DNA from: Bdellovibrionales bacterium
GTDB lineage: Bacteria; Bdellovibrionota; UBA1018; CAIMNF01
NCBI GenBank assembly: GCA_947457605.1
Contig: CANGWP010000008.1
Location: 1 to 28,376, forward strand
Length of the DNA: 28,376 bases
Reading direction: 5' to 3'
Part shown: positions 7,880 to 16,423 of the stretch, piece by piece
How positions within the stretch are numbered: position 1 is the stretch's first letter
How the letters are laid out: each line of letters begins with the position of its first letter
Program-made: the position numbers and the translations under genes
Notes under the pieces: model-generated
The model's database searches: none
Told to the model about the DNA's origin: nothing
The model's input: only the letters and a program-made list of their open reading frames with translations

Positions 7880-8884
7880 ATGAACAGAAAATTGCTGAGA
7901 CTTTGGGTTCACTATCGCAGAAACGCTCCATTGGTTCAGACCCTGGTGGTCGTAGTTGGGGTTTTCAGTCTTTTTCAAAACTGCGGCAGAACCTACACGC
8001 CAAAATCAGTTTCAGCAGGTCTCTCGGCGAGTCCGACAAACACGCCGGTTGATCCTGCTTCCGGAGATCAGATTCGTTTTCCGATTTCCACCGACAGCAC
8101 CGGAACTCCACTCTTTCAACCCGGACGACCCTTTGGTCTTTCGGTTGACTCGGCAACGAATATTGCCATCGCATCCTTCCAAGGGCCGTTGATCTCCTGC
8201 GAGGCTTCGACCGGAGTCTGCTCCAGCGTTCTCCCGGAGACCAAAGCTCTATCGACCGGTGAGGTTGTCCGACCCAACCCGATTGGCGTGGCCATTCTTC
8301 CCGGATCACGACTTGCTTATGTGGATTACGATAGCCGCACCCTTCACGTGCAATTCTTGAACCCGACCACAAAAAAAATGGATTGGCAGGTGACATCGGT
8401 TGGCTTCGCTCCGTATGGGATCGCCTCCAATGCGAGTGGCTCGAAGGTTTACCTCACCGGGGAAAAAGATTTCGGGGCTGTTTGCCAATTGGGAGCATCT
8501 GGTTCGAGGACAGCTTGCACTCTTTCCAAAGATCTCACTGGGTTCGATGTCGCAGTGGATAGCCTTGGAGCCGTTTATGTCGCCAATTCCACCTCGATTC
8601 AAGTCTGTGATGAATCCCTCATCCGATGCGCATCACACTCCATTCCCGATGGAAGAACCATGGCAGTAGGAATCGCCGTTGGCCCTGGAATTTTCATTTC
8701 GGACTATTTCAATGCAAGGATCCTGAAATGTTCCCTTGAACGAGGCCAGTTCAACTGCGCGGAATTCGCTCGATCCCTGAAGATTCCTCGGGCAATCCGT
8801 CTTGATTCAACCGGAAATCTCTATGTTGCCGAGTACAACTCGGGCAGGGTCATCCGGATGAATCCTGAGGGAAGGGAATTCTAA
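7880..8884 (+). CDS. NHL/SMP-30-like beta-propeller, probable lipoprotein
   Basis: The start ATG follows a GGAAGG ribosome site. A long basic N-region (MNRKLLRLWVHYRRN) and a hydrophobic stretch lead to SLFQNCGRTY. Cys 35 may be the lipidated residue, although Asn at -1 departs from the usual Ala/Gly/Ser. The remaining 300 residues show repeated propeller-blade motifs such as RPFGLSVDSATNIAIASF, GFDVAVDSLGAVYVANS and IPRAIRLDSTGNLYVAEYNSGRV, typical of NHL-repeat or gluconolactonase-like propellers. No catalytic residues can be assigned. Paired cysteines within blades fit an extracytoplasmic location. It follows the LspA-like gene by 50 bases on the same strand, so it may be that enzyme's own substrate. 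The C-terminus (NPEGREF) ends soon after a blade and is followed by an orphan coding tail. Confidence 0.75.
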   Translation: MNRKLLRLWVHYRRNAPLVQTLVVVVGVFSLFQNCGRTYTPKSVSAGLSASPTNTPVDPASGDQIRFPISTDSTGTPLFQPGRPFGLSVDSATNIAIASFQGPLISCEASTGVCSSVLPETKALSTGEVVRPNPIGVAILPGSRLAYVDYDSRTLHVQFLNPTTKKMDWQVTSVGFAPYGIASNASGSKVYLTGEKDFGAVCQLGASGSRTACTLSKDLTGFDVAVDSLGAVYVANSTSIQVCDESLIRCASHSIPDGRTMAVGIAVGPGIFISDYFNARILKCSLERGQFNCAEFARSLKIPRAIRLDSTGNLYVAEYNSGRVIRMNPEGREF

Positions 8885-9087
8885 CCTATTTCTTTCAGGG
8901 GAACCTCTGCGGACATAATCCGGATCGGAGACAGGTAGCAGATAAGGATATTACCTACTGGCCTCCGGGATATGCCTACGGGCCCGCTTTCAGCGCGAAA
9001 GCCATTGCCGCTGGATATCAACAAAAAATGTCCTGTCGTAAGACAGTTGCCGCCATTCCGGGACAGGCTGCCTACTGCAAACGCTGA
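8869..9087 (+). pseudogene. Orphan coding tail without a start codon
   Basis: This frame opens after a TGA at 8866-8868 and runs to TGA at 9085-9087 with no ATG, GTG or TTG near its beginning. It nevertheless reads like a real protein C-terminus, with GNLCGHNPDRRQVADKD, ITYWPPGYAYGPAF and IPGQAAYCKR. It is not in frame with the propeller gene, whose stop lies inside it. It may be the original end of the propeller gene after a frameshift near 8870, or the 3' remnant of another secreted protein left by a deletion. I do not recognise the family. It fills most of the gap between the propeller gene and the convergent gene ending at 9141; bases 9088-9140 show nothing. Confidence 0.4.
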
Positions 9088-9140
9088 TTCGAGACTTTCA
9101 AGCCAAAACCAATCGTTGGAAATTGCATTTTAAATATCCA

Positions 9141-10677
9141 TTATTTCCAGAATGAATGAAGGTCCTTGGCGGTCCCTTCAGCGCAGAGTCCACCTAGGGA
9201 TTTGAAAATTGGGGAATTACCGCCAAGAATGAAATCATATCTGGAAATTGCGTCACATCTGGCTCTTGGATCTCCGGAAAGCCGATAGAGCTCCGAGAGA
9301 GTCAGATACGCTGGAAATCCATTCGGCTGCCGCTCGATGATTTTTTTGCAGGTCTGAATCCCATCCTGGAACCTACCCAGATTTCCCTCGATTTTTGCCA
9401 AAAAAAATGCAGTTATTGAACCGCCAGGGAGCCCGATCACAGGAGACCTTCATGGATTCATAGTGATTCACGTCGTAGGATTCCGCCATGACTGCTGAGA
9501 AGATCGCAAAGGCAACCCACGACATCCCCAGAACCGCCACACCCTTCCCCGCCTGTACCAACAACCCCACCCGAAGTGGGCGAGATGAGAGGTTTCCTCC
9601 CAACAAGATCCCTGAAAAGACCGAGTAACTCAAAAAGGAGTGCGTGACATGCAAGGGGAACGCGAACAAACCATCCACAAGAATGCAGATCAGGATCGCA
9701 CCCTAATCTGACTTGGATTTGAAAGCCAAGCGAAGAATCCAGCCTGTGAGCAAGACCCAGAAAAAAAGAGCCGGGATTCCGTAATCGATCCCGATTTGAA
9801 GCGGTTGATTGTGCGGAGTTTTGGAAACAAATCTTCCGTCAATCTCCACGTCCGGACGAACCCGCTTCGTATAAAAGAGATAATCAAACTCATAATGACC
9901 CGGGCCGATCCCAAGCGGATGTTCCACCATCATGGCAGCGGTGTTGAGCCATCGGGCGATCCGAAGATCACGGGTGTTTGATCCGTTCTCGAGACCCTTG
10001 TAGCTCACGACGGCTGCCACATAAAAGCCTGATATGACAAGTATTGCAGAGAAACCCCACTTGATGCGTCGACTGAATTGGATTCGCCTTCCAAGGAAAA
10101 ATAGAAGCCCCATTCCGAATCCGAGAGTCGCACCCCGTGCTTTTGCAGAATAAAATCCGTACAAACCGAGAAGAAACAAACTGATTGTCCATGCCCGTTT
10201 GATTCGGGACTCGGATCGATCAAACGTAATCAACTCAATGAGAAGAGCGATCCCGTAGAAGGATGCGGCAAAATTCTTGTGCCCGAACAAGGATCCGAAG
10301 TGTCCTGAATAGGACGCAAAATATCTCCATGGATATCCCGCCTTCTGAGCAATGAGATAGAGGCCAACAACTAAAAGTCCGACCCTGTTCGCAAAGCGGA
10401 TCGAGCGAAGAAACAATGCCTTCGACTCCTCTTCCACTGACAACGAAAAAGCCCAATGAAAAAGAACGGCAAAACAACCCCATTCCAAAAACTGGAGTTC
10501 GAAAGATCCCGCCAAAAGCAAGGTGCAGATCCCGTAAAGAATCAGCCAACGCAATTCGGTATACTGATCAAGCGTTCCGGTGACCGACCAAAAACTGATG
10601 CCCAGCGGAATCAGGAGGAAAAGAATCGACGTCAGAAGATGCTCAAACGGGTTCCTGGTCTCAGGCGTCTTCTTCAC
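9141..10677 (-). pseudogene. O-antigen ligase/polymerase-like membrane protein with TPR tail, interrupted
   Basis: The first 324 codons (GTG at 10677, AGGAG three bases upstream) encode a multi-helix membrane protein of the Wzy/WaaL type. GIGPGHYEFDYLFY and TPHNQPLQIGIDYG match the family's loop, with its key His in PHN. Members transfer or polymerise polysaccharide in the periplasm. An in-frame TAG (9703-9705) then interrupts the gene. The same frame continues directly as GAILICILVDGLFAFPLH, the expected next helix, to 9373. A frameshift between about 9400 and 9445 leads into a TPR-like tail (AKIEGNLGRFQDGIQTC, AYLTLSELYRLSGDP) ending at 9141. The full reading would be about 510 residues. 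An A8 run at 9400-9407 makes sequence error or slippage possible. It lies six bases after the helicase gene. Confidence 0.72.
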
Positions 10678-10683
10678 CCACTC

Positions 10684-12792
10684 CTACTCTTTTGCCTTTG
10701 AGTAGTCACGGATCTCGATATAGTGACCGGGGATCTCATCAAAAAATCGTGCCGGGTATTGATAGAGAAGATCGCCCCAGACCCGCCGGAAGGTTGCATG
10801 ACACATGTACAGACGTTCCCGCGCCCGGGTCATGCCCACGTAGCAAAGCCTCCGCTCCTCTTCGAGTTCCTCCGCTTCCTTCTGGGTGTCCTCTCCGTGC
10901 ACCGAAGGGAACAAGCCTTCCTCGACCCCGAGCATGAAGACAACGGGAAACTCAAGCCCTTTGCAAGCATGGAAGGTCATGAGCTGGACACTTGCAGAGA
11001 CTCCATCGGTATCGGGAGCTTCGGCGAGTGTGGTCTGCTCGAGGAATCGTCCCAGAAGAAGTGGCTTCCTTCGCTCGATTTCCTCTTTGCTCAGGCCCTC
11101 AAGCTCGCGCTCTTCAAATTCAAGCACCACTGAATTGAACTCTTCCAGGTTGTCGATCCGCTCAAGCGATTCATCCGATCCCTCTTGCTTGAGTTCCTCG
11201 ACATAACGGGTGTCATCGAGCATCTGATGATACAGCTCGGACACGAGCATCCCGGGCTGCGCCTCGATCCAACGCTCCACCATTCGCTTGAACTCCTGGA
11301 GCTTCTTCAGGGTTTTGCCTGAAAACAAGGAACCCCCGTGCAACTCTTTGGAGAAAAAATTCCAGAGTGATCCCTCCTGACCCCATGCGGCCTCGAGCTT
11401 GTCGAGCGTGGTTTTGCCGATGCCCCGGGCGGGTACATTGATGATCCGCTTGAATGAGATCGAATCCGAGTGATTGTACACGAGCCTGAGGTACGCCATG
11501 ACGTCCTTGATCTCTTTTCGATCAAAGAATCGGAGTCCACCCACCACCTTGTAGGGAAGCTTCGCTTGCCTGAGATACTCTTCGACCAAGCGGGATTGAG
11601 CATGGGTCCGATAAAAAACCGCGAATTCATTCAATGCAAGTTCAGGATGGTCCTGGGTCAGGCGCTTGATTTCCTTTACGACCACTTCGGCCTCGAAGCG
11701 ATCATCGGGGCACTGAACCCGGACGATGGGATCACCCACCTCTTGTTCACTGAACAGGGTTTTGTTCTTTCGCTGGGAATTGTGGGAAATCAGCTTGGAG
11801 GCTGCCTCCACAATCACCTGGGTCGAGCGGTAGTTTTGCTCGAGCTTTACGACATGGGCACCCGGATATTCCCGCTCAAAATCGAGGATGTTCTTGATGT
11901 CGGCCCCACGCCAACCATAGATCGACTGATCCTCATCCCCGACCACACAAATATTGCCATGGCTCCCATGAGCCGGACTCGCAAGCAAGGAGAGAAGCAG
12001 ATACTGCGCGCGGTTCGTGTCCTGATACTCATCCACATGGATGTAGCGATACCTGCGCTGATACTTTTCTCGGACATCCGGATGATCGCGCAGCAATCGG
12101 TAGGTGGCTGTGATCATCTCGCCGAAATCGAGGGCATTGTTCTCGATCATCGCCTTGGTATAGGCGGCCCACACCTCGGGAAGCTTGCGGTCGATCCCCC
12201 GCCCTGTTTTCGCCAGGGGACTATCAAAATCGATCGCATCACATTTGAAGCGGTTGATTGCGTATTGAAAACTCTTCGGGGGATAGATTTTTTCATCAAT
12301 CCCCAGATTCCGGACGATGGATTTCAAGAGCGACAACTGATCGCTGTCATCAAAAATCACAAAGGGCTGCGTGAAAGGGAGACGATCAGCCTCACGTCTC
12401 AGGATTCGGGCGCATATTGCGTGAAACGTGCCGATGTCGAGCGGTCCCTGCACCTCATGACGCTGAATTCCCTGCTTGGCGAGGATCCCGTATACACGCT
12501 CGCGCATCTCGCCTGCCGCCTTGTTGGTGAAGGTCACCGCAAGAATCTGCCAAGGTCGCACCTTGAGATGCGAGATCAGATAGGCGATCCGGCTCGTAAG
12601 CATCTTGGTTTTTCCCGAACCGGCTCCGGCCAGAACCAAAAGCGGTCCCTCCGTGTGAAGAGCCGCCTCCCGCTGAGGATCATTCAAGGAAGAAAGAAAA
12701 TCGGGCACTGGGCGCTCGAAATCATCCGAAGCCGATGTGGTGTCGATCGTTTCCAAATCAAAGCTGAAATCAAAGTCGAGTTCGCGATCCAT
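10684..12792 (-). CDS. ATP-dependent 3'-5' DNA helicase, PcrA/UvrD type
   Basis: This superfamily 1A helicase of 702 residues unwinds DNA in repair and replication restart. Motifs in order are the Q-motif LNDPQREA, Walker A AGAGSGKT (55-62), FTNKAAGEMRERV, the DEYQDT Walker B, GDEDQSIYGWRGA, EQNYRS, LMTFHACKGLEFPVVF and the arginine-finger motif CYVGMTRARERL. A short acidic N-terminal extension (about 35 residues) precedes the helicase core. The C-terminus lacks the long tail of typical PcrA/UvrD. The start ATG has AGGA five bases upstream and lies nine bases after the glmU stop, so the two are probably cotranscribed. PcrA, UvrD or Rep cannot be told apart with certainty from sequence alone. 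Confidence 0.93.
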   Translation of the reverse strand: MDRELDFDFSFDLETIDTTSASDDFERPVPDFLSSLNDPQREAALHTEGPLLVLAGAGSGKTKMLTSRIAYLISHLKVRPWQILAVTFTNKAAGEMRERVYGILAKQGIQRHEVQGPLDIGTFHAICARILRREADRLPFTQPFVIFDDSDQLSLLKSIVRNLGIDEKIYPPKSFQYAINRFKCDAIDFDSPLAKTGRGIDRKLPEVWAAYTKAMIENNALDFGEMITATYRLLRDHPDVREKYQRRYRYIHVDEYQDTNRAQYLLLSLLASPAHGSHGNICVVGDEDQSIYGWRGADIKNILDFEREYPGAHVVKLEQNYRSTQVIVEAASKLISHNSQRKNKTLFSEQEVGDPIVRVQCPDDRFEAEVVVKEIKRLTQDHPELALNEFAVFYRTHAQSRLVEEYLRQAKLPYKVVGGLRFFDRKEIKDVMAYLRLVYNHSDSISFKRIINVPARGIGKTTLDKLEAAWGQEGSLWNFFSKELHGGSLFSGKTLKKLQEFKRMVERWIEAQPGMLVSELYHQMLDDTRYVEELKQEGSDESLERIDNLEEFNSVVLEFEERELEGLSKEEIERRKPLLLGRFLEQTTLAEAPDTDGVSASVQLMTFHACKGLEFPVVFMLGVEEGLFPSVHGEDTQKEAEELEEERRLCYVGMTRARERLYMCHATFRRVWGDLLYQYPARFFDEIPGHYIEIRDYSKAKE

Positions 12793-12801
12793 GAATTCCT
12801 A

Positions 12802-14259
12802 TCAGGAGCCCTGGGGCTTCAGTTTTTTCGCATATCCGGGCTTGTTCACCTGACGAGCCCGCGCAATCGCAAGGGATTCTGCCTCGACAGTTTCGGTAAT
12901 GGTGGAACCTGATGCGATAAAACTACCTCGCTTCAGGGTAATGGGAGCCACTGCCTGGCAATCGCTCCCCACGAAAACATCGTCCTCAATTACGGTTTTG
13001 TGTTTGCGCGAGCCATTGATCACGCGCCCATCAAAGTTGCAGGTCACAAACCCGCACCCGATGTTGACCCGCGCCCCCACCTCGGCGTCTCCAAGATAAC
13101 TGAGATGGGCAACCGAGGACTCTTCACCAATGACAGTCTTCTTCAGCTCGACAAAATTTCCGATCTTGGCACCCTTCTTCACTTCACTTCCTGGACGCAG
13201 GTGCGCATACGGCCCAAGCTTAACCTGATCCCCGATCGTAGAGTCCTCGCCCACCGTCCCGGTTTTAACTTCGCATCCGGAGCCCACCGCCATGTTTTTC
13301 AGGTGAACATTCGGGCCCAACACCGTTCCCGATCCTATCCGGGTTTTTCCTTCGATCACCACCCCGGGATACACAATCACATCGCGATCAATCTCGGCGG
13401 TAGGATCAATCCGGCAAGAATTGAGGTCGAGGAAACGCACTCCGTTCAATGCATGTTTTTTGATTACTCTTGCGTTCAAAATGTCTGACGCCAAAGAGAG
13501 TTCATAGGGGTTGTTCACTCCCCGCACATCTTCAGGGCTATCCCAAACGTGGGTTTCAATGGTCCGTTTTTTGGAAACCGCCGACGACACAAGGTCGGTA
13601 AGATAGTACTCTTTTTGGGCATTTTGATTCTTGAGCTGGGAAACGCCGGTCGCAAGAAATTGGGCCTGAAAACTATAGATGGAAACTCCAACCTCTTGAA
13701 TGAGCTTTTCCCGAGGAGTCGCGTCCTTCTCTTCGACAATCCGAAGAACGGCCCCCTTCTTTCCTTTTCGAACAATTCTTCCATATCCGAACGGATCACT
13801 GAGATTCGCAGTGAGGATCCTCATCGCAGTCCCCCGCTTCAGGGGTTCCAGCATTTCTCTCAAAAGTTCGGCAGTCATGAGAGGCAGATCGCCCGGGAGT
13901 ACAAGGACGGTTTCTTTTCTCTCGACTGCAAACTTCCCGAAATCGGATTCCATCGCGCACTTTACTGCATGCCCCGTGCCCTTTTGCTCGGCTTGCTCGA
14001 CAAAGGAAACCGGAAACGGGTAATTCTCGGCTCGAACCCGCTCCATCACGAGATCTTTTTGGTGTCCGACCACAATTGCCACGCGGGATCGCGAAGAGAC
14101 TTCGGCAATTCGGTCGAGAATTTGAAAGAGCATCGGTCGCCCACAGACCGGAATCAAAACCTTTGGCAACGTGGAAAACATTCGTTTCCCAAGGCCGGCT
14201 GCAAGAATGACGATGGAAGGAGGAGGAAGGTTGGCAGAAACCATGGGCCGTAGATTCAC
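12802..14259 (-). CDS. glmU: Bifunctional GlmU: GlcNAc-1-phosphate uridyltransferase / GlcN-1-phosphate acetyltransferase
   Basis: GlmU acetylates glucosamine-1-phosphate and then forms UDP-GlcNAc, the precursor of peptidoglycan and lipopolysaccharide. The N-terminal nucleotidyltransferase shows LAAGLGKRM (19-27) and the PKVLIPVCGRPML segment, with VLPGDLPLM further on. The C-terminal half is a left-handed beta-helix of hexapeptide repeats, with LGPYAHLRPGSEVKKGAKIGNFVE, HLSYLGDAEVG and NIGCGFVTCNFDG, typical of the acetyltransferase site. The length (485) is slightly above the family norm because of a short N-terminal extension. The start is GTG at 14259 or ATG at 14244; neither has a clear ribosome site. 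It heads the leftward block with the helicase and the broken ligase gene. Confidence 0.95.
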   Translation of the reverse strand: MNLRPMVSANLPPPSIVILAAGLGKRMFSTLPKVLIPVCGRPMLFQILDRIAEVSSRSRVAIVVGHQKDLVMERVRAENYPFPVSFVEQAEQKGTGHAVKCAMESDFGKFAVERKETVLVLPGDLPLMTAELLREMLEPLKRGTAMRILTANLSDPFGYGRIVRKGKKGAVLRIVEEKDATPREKLIQEVGVSIYSFQAQFLATGVSQLKNQNAQKEYYLTDLVSSAVSKKRTIETHVWDSPEDVRGVNNPYELSLASDILNARVIKKHALNGVRFLDLNSCRIDPTAEIDRDVIVYPGVVIEGKTRIGSGTVLGPNVHLKNMAVGSGCEVKTGTVGEDSTIGDQVKLGPYAHLRPGSEVKKGAKIGNFVELKKTVIGEESSVAHLSYLGDAEVGARVNIGCGFVTCNFDGRVINGSRKHKTVIEDDVFVGSDCQAVAPITLKRGSFIASGSTITETVEAESLAIARARQVNKPGYAKKLKPQGS

Positions 14260-14322
14260 TTATTTTCAGCTATTTTTCCGCTCATTTTTTCAGTTTCTTG
14301 CGCAAGGAGCACCGTTTAATGG

Positions 14323-14350
14323 TTGACTTTTATGCTTTTTACAATAAAAT
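14323..14350 (+). promoter_or_regulatory. Sigma-70-type promoter for the DksA-like gene
   Basis: TTGACT (14323-14328) and TAAAAT (14345-14350) are separated by 16 bases, each one base from consensus, within AT-rich sequence. It lies in the divergent region between glmU and the DksA-like gene and points at the latter. Transcription would begin near 14357, leaving an untranslated leader of about 190 bases. Confidence 0.6.
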
Positions 14351-14356
14351 CTTCAA

Positions 14357-14546
14357 GTTAAAATGATTGCCCCTCCTTAGAGATGCTTATAAACCCTATC
14401 TACCGTCTAATTTTTGTCGTTGGCGTGAGTCAAAGACAGAAGCTCAAGGAAGAGCCCGCACAGGAACGGGGGTTGGGACCCCGCTCCAAACCAAGTGCCG
14501 GAACCGGTAAGGGTGAAAGACAACTATTTTAAAAGGGGGATTTAAA
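14357..14546 (+). promoter_or_regulatory. Long structured leader of the DksA-like gene
   Basis: This stretch holds no convincing open frame. It contains a possible stem CGGGG/CCCCG with flanking GG/CC (about 14463-14487) and a CCGG-AA-CCGG repeat just after, then an A/G-rich run leading to the GGGGG ribosome site before ATG 14547. The length and GC-rich folds are unusual for so compact a genome and suggest post-transcriptional control or an independent small RNA. It does not match any riboswitch class I can recognise by eye. Confidence 0.35.
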
Positions 14547-14909
14547 ATGGACGTACAAACCATCACAAAGTTCAAAAGGATACTTTCAGCAGAGCGAGAG
14601 CGCCTTTTGACTCTTTCCAAAGAAAGCATCAAGTTCGACCTGAATACTTCATCGGACGATTTGCCAGATGAAGCTGATCTTGCTGCAAGCGAAATCAATC
14701 AGAGCCTTACCTTTGAACTTCGCAATCGGGAGCGCGTCATGATCGCGAAGATCAACACCGCTCTTCAAAAAATCCAGGAAGGCACTTTCGGTCTTTGCGA
14801 GTCTTGCGAAGAAGACATTGAAAAACGCCGCCTGGAGGCGCGACCTTTCTCGACTCTTTGTGTTTCCTGCCAGGAACAACACGAACATCGGGAAAAGATT
14901 TACGCCTGA
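14547..14909 (+). CDS. DksA/TraR-family zinc-finger transcription factor
   Basis: This 120-residue protein has the layout of DksA: two long charged helices, then a four-cysteine zinc finger (Cys 84, 87, 105, 108 in GLCESC and TLCVSC). The turn between the helices carries DEADLA (41-46), which fits the DxxDxA tip that DksA inserts into the RNA polymerase secondary channel to sensitise it to ppGpp. The family modulates rRNA and stress promoters. It is a single-gene unit with its own promoter candidate and a GGGGG ribosome site. Its stop lies only two bases from the stop of the convergent binding-protein gene. It could be dksA itself or a paralogue; the short N-terminus favours a DksA-like paralogue. 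Confidence 0.88.
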   Translation: MDVQTITKFKRILSAERERLLTLSKESIKFDLNTSSDDLPDEADLAASEINQSLTFELRNRERVMIAKINTALQKIQEGTFGLCESCEEDIEKRRLEARPFSTLCVSCQEQHEHREKIYA

Positions 14910-14911
14910 TT

Positions 14912-16408
14912 TTACCGACCCAAAGTACTGTTGAGACGGAGCTCACGGAAAAGAATGACTCCAAACGGGTTGGCACGGACGCCAGCAACCCGTTTGGAAA
15001 CTGCAAATCTCAATGCCTGATGCAACAAAGGCACGACAGGTGCCTCATCCCACAAAATCGACTCCAGTTCGTAAATGATTTTTGAACGTTTCACCATGCG
15101 GTTTTCTTGCCGCAAGTCCTCGACCAGGCCATCGAATTCCTTGTTGCTCCAACCGGTGAAATTATTCGGACTCTTTTCAGTGAGCACCCCGTAAACAATG
15201 GAAGGGTCGCTCACCGGATTTTGCCAGCCAAAACGATACATTTCCGCAGGATCCGATTTCAACTTCGCGTAGTGCGCCTTCCAATCCAGAAGATCAAGCC
15301 TGGGCTTCCACCCCAGGGCACTCTTGAACTCGGACTGAACGTATTCGAGGATCGTCGAATTGCGGGAACTCTGATCGCTTTGAATCGTAAACTCCACTTT
15401 TTCCGCAACCTTTTCGGGCATCACGTTCCATTCCCGGCGATATCCGCCGGGCGCAAGCAGAACCGGCACATAGGATGCGGCCCCCACTTCGCCGGTTTTG
15501 AGAAGGCGGGCAAGTTCGATTCGCTTTGGAATGAGAAGGGAATTCCGAACGGCAATCCGGTTTTTCAACTCATTGAACGGCGGCTTTTTCGTATTGAATG
15601 CCAGATAAGTGACCGCCTCCACAGGCACATCAAATACGGTTGCGATCTCTGAAATCTCCTTGTGCTGAAGAACGGGAACCCGGGTGAGTATATCAATCGA
15701 ACCTGCCTTTAGGAGCGGAAGCAATGTGCCCTCCTCTGAAAGGAAACGAATCTTCACTTCCTCAATTGAAACCAACTCATGCTCAAAAAACTCGGGGTTT
15801 TTCTTCAGCATCAAAAATCCGTCCCGCTGGTATTCTGTGATCCGGTAGGCTCCTAGGGTTGGAACCACAGGGGAGCGGGTTTTCGAGTAGCTCTCAAGAA
15901 TATCGGCCCGAATTGGCGCAAACGGCGGCATGGTGAGCCAATTCAAGAGCTGCTCATCCGCCTCCTGAAGGTAAACCTCGGCAGTACGAGAGTCCGTGGC
16001 GCGGGTCTTTTTGAGATCTATCCGTGGATACAAATCAGAGAGGGCGCCTTTGATCGGCTCCTCCGTCAGACGCTTCAGCGCCAATACGAAATGTTCCGCA
16101 TGGAAGGGCTTCCCATCGCTCCACTTGAGCCAGGGCTTGAATCGAAACGTATAGTGGAGACGGTCCCTCGACCGGGTGTAGGAATCCACGAGCCCTTTTT
16201 TCCGCTCCCCTTTGCCATCATAATAATAAAGTGTGCCCAAGGTATTTGCCGCAAGCTTGAGCGCGACTCCATCCTCCAAAAAGAGGGGGTCGTACTGGGT
16301 GGGTTCCGAGGAAAATTGCACCTGAAGAGGTTGCGAAAAGGCTCCCGAATTCAAAAGGATAGAGGCCAAAACCCCGAAAACAACTCTGGTCATTAAATGA
16401 TGGATCAT
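14912..16408 (-). CDS. Peptide/oligopeptide-type ABC transporter substrate-binding protein (orphan)
   Basis: From the ATG at 16408 the protein is 498 residues, with a short signal peptide (MTRVVFGVLASILLNSGAFS). It belongs to the family 5 binding proteins (OppA/DppA): early SSEPTQYDPLF, LHYTFRFKPWLKWSDGKPFHAEHFVLALKRL, and late WDEAPVVPLLHQ. These capture peptides in the periplasm for an ABC importer. No permease or ATPase gene is adjacent, so it may serve a distant transporter or have another role. The frame extends upstream to 16597, but that part runs antisense through the CcdA-like gene. An alternative ATG lies at 16393. The ribosome site is weak for both. No lipobox cysteine is seen. Confidence 0.87.
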   Translation of the reverse strand: MIHHLMTRVVFGVLASILLNSGAFSQPLQVQFSSEPTQYDPLFLEDGVALKLAANTLGTLYYYDGKGERKKGLVDSYTRSRDRLHYTFRFKPWLKWSDGKPFHAEHFVLALKRLTEEPIKGALSDLYPRIDLKKTRATDSRTAEVYLQEADEQLLNWLTMPPFAPIRADILESYSKTRSPVVPTLGAYRITEYQRDGFLMLKKNPEFFEHELVSIEEVKIRFLSEEGTLLPLLKAGSIDILTRVPVLQHKEISEIATVFDVPVEAVTYLAFNTKKPPFNELKNRIAVRNSLLIPKRIELARLLKTGEVGAASYVPVLLAPGGYRREWNVMPEKVAEKVEFTIQSDQSSRNSTILEYVQSEFKSALGWKPRLDLLDWKAHYAKLKSDPAEMYRFGWQNPVSDPSIVYGVLTEKSPNNFTGWSNKEFDGLVEDLRQENRMVKRSKIIYELESILWDEAPVVPLLHQALRFAVSKRVAGVRANPFGVILFRELRLNSTLGR

Positions 16409-16423
16409 GCTAGAAACGATACC

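Noticed and set aside
11470..12912. A 480-codon rightward open frame
   Set aside because: It is fully antisense to the PcrA/UvrD helicase and the end of glmU, has no recognisable motif, and arises from the codon bias of those genes.
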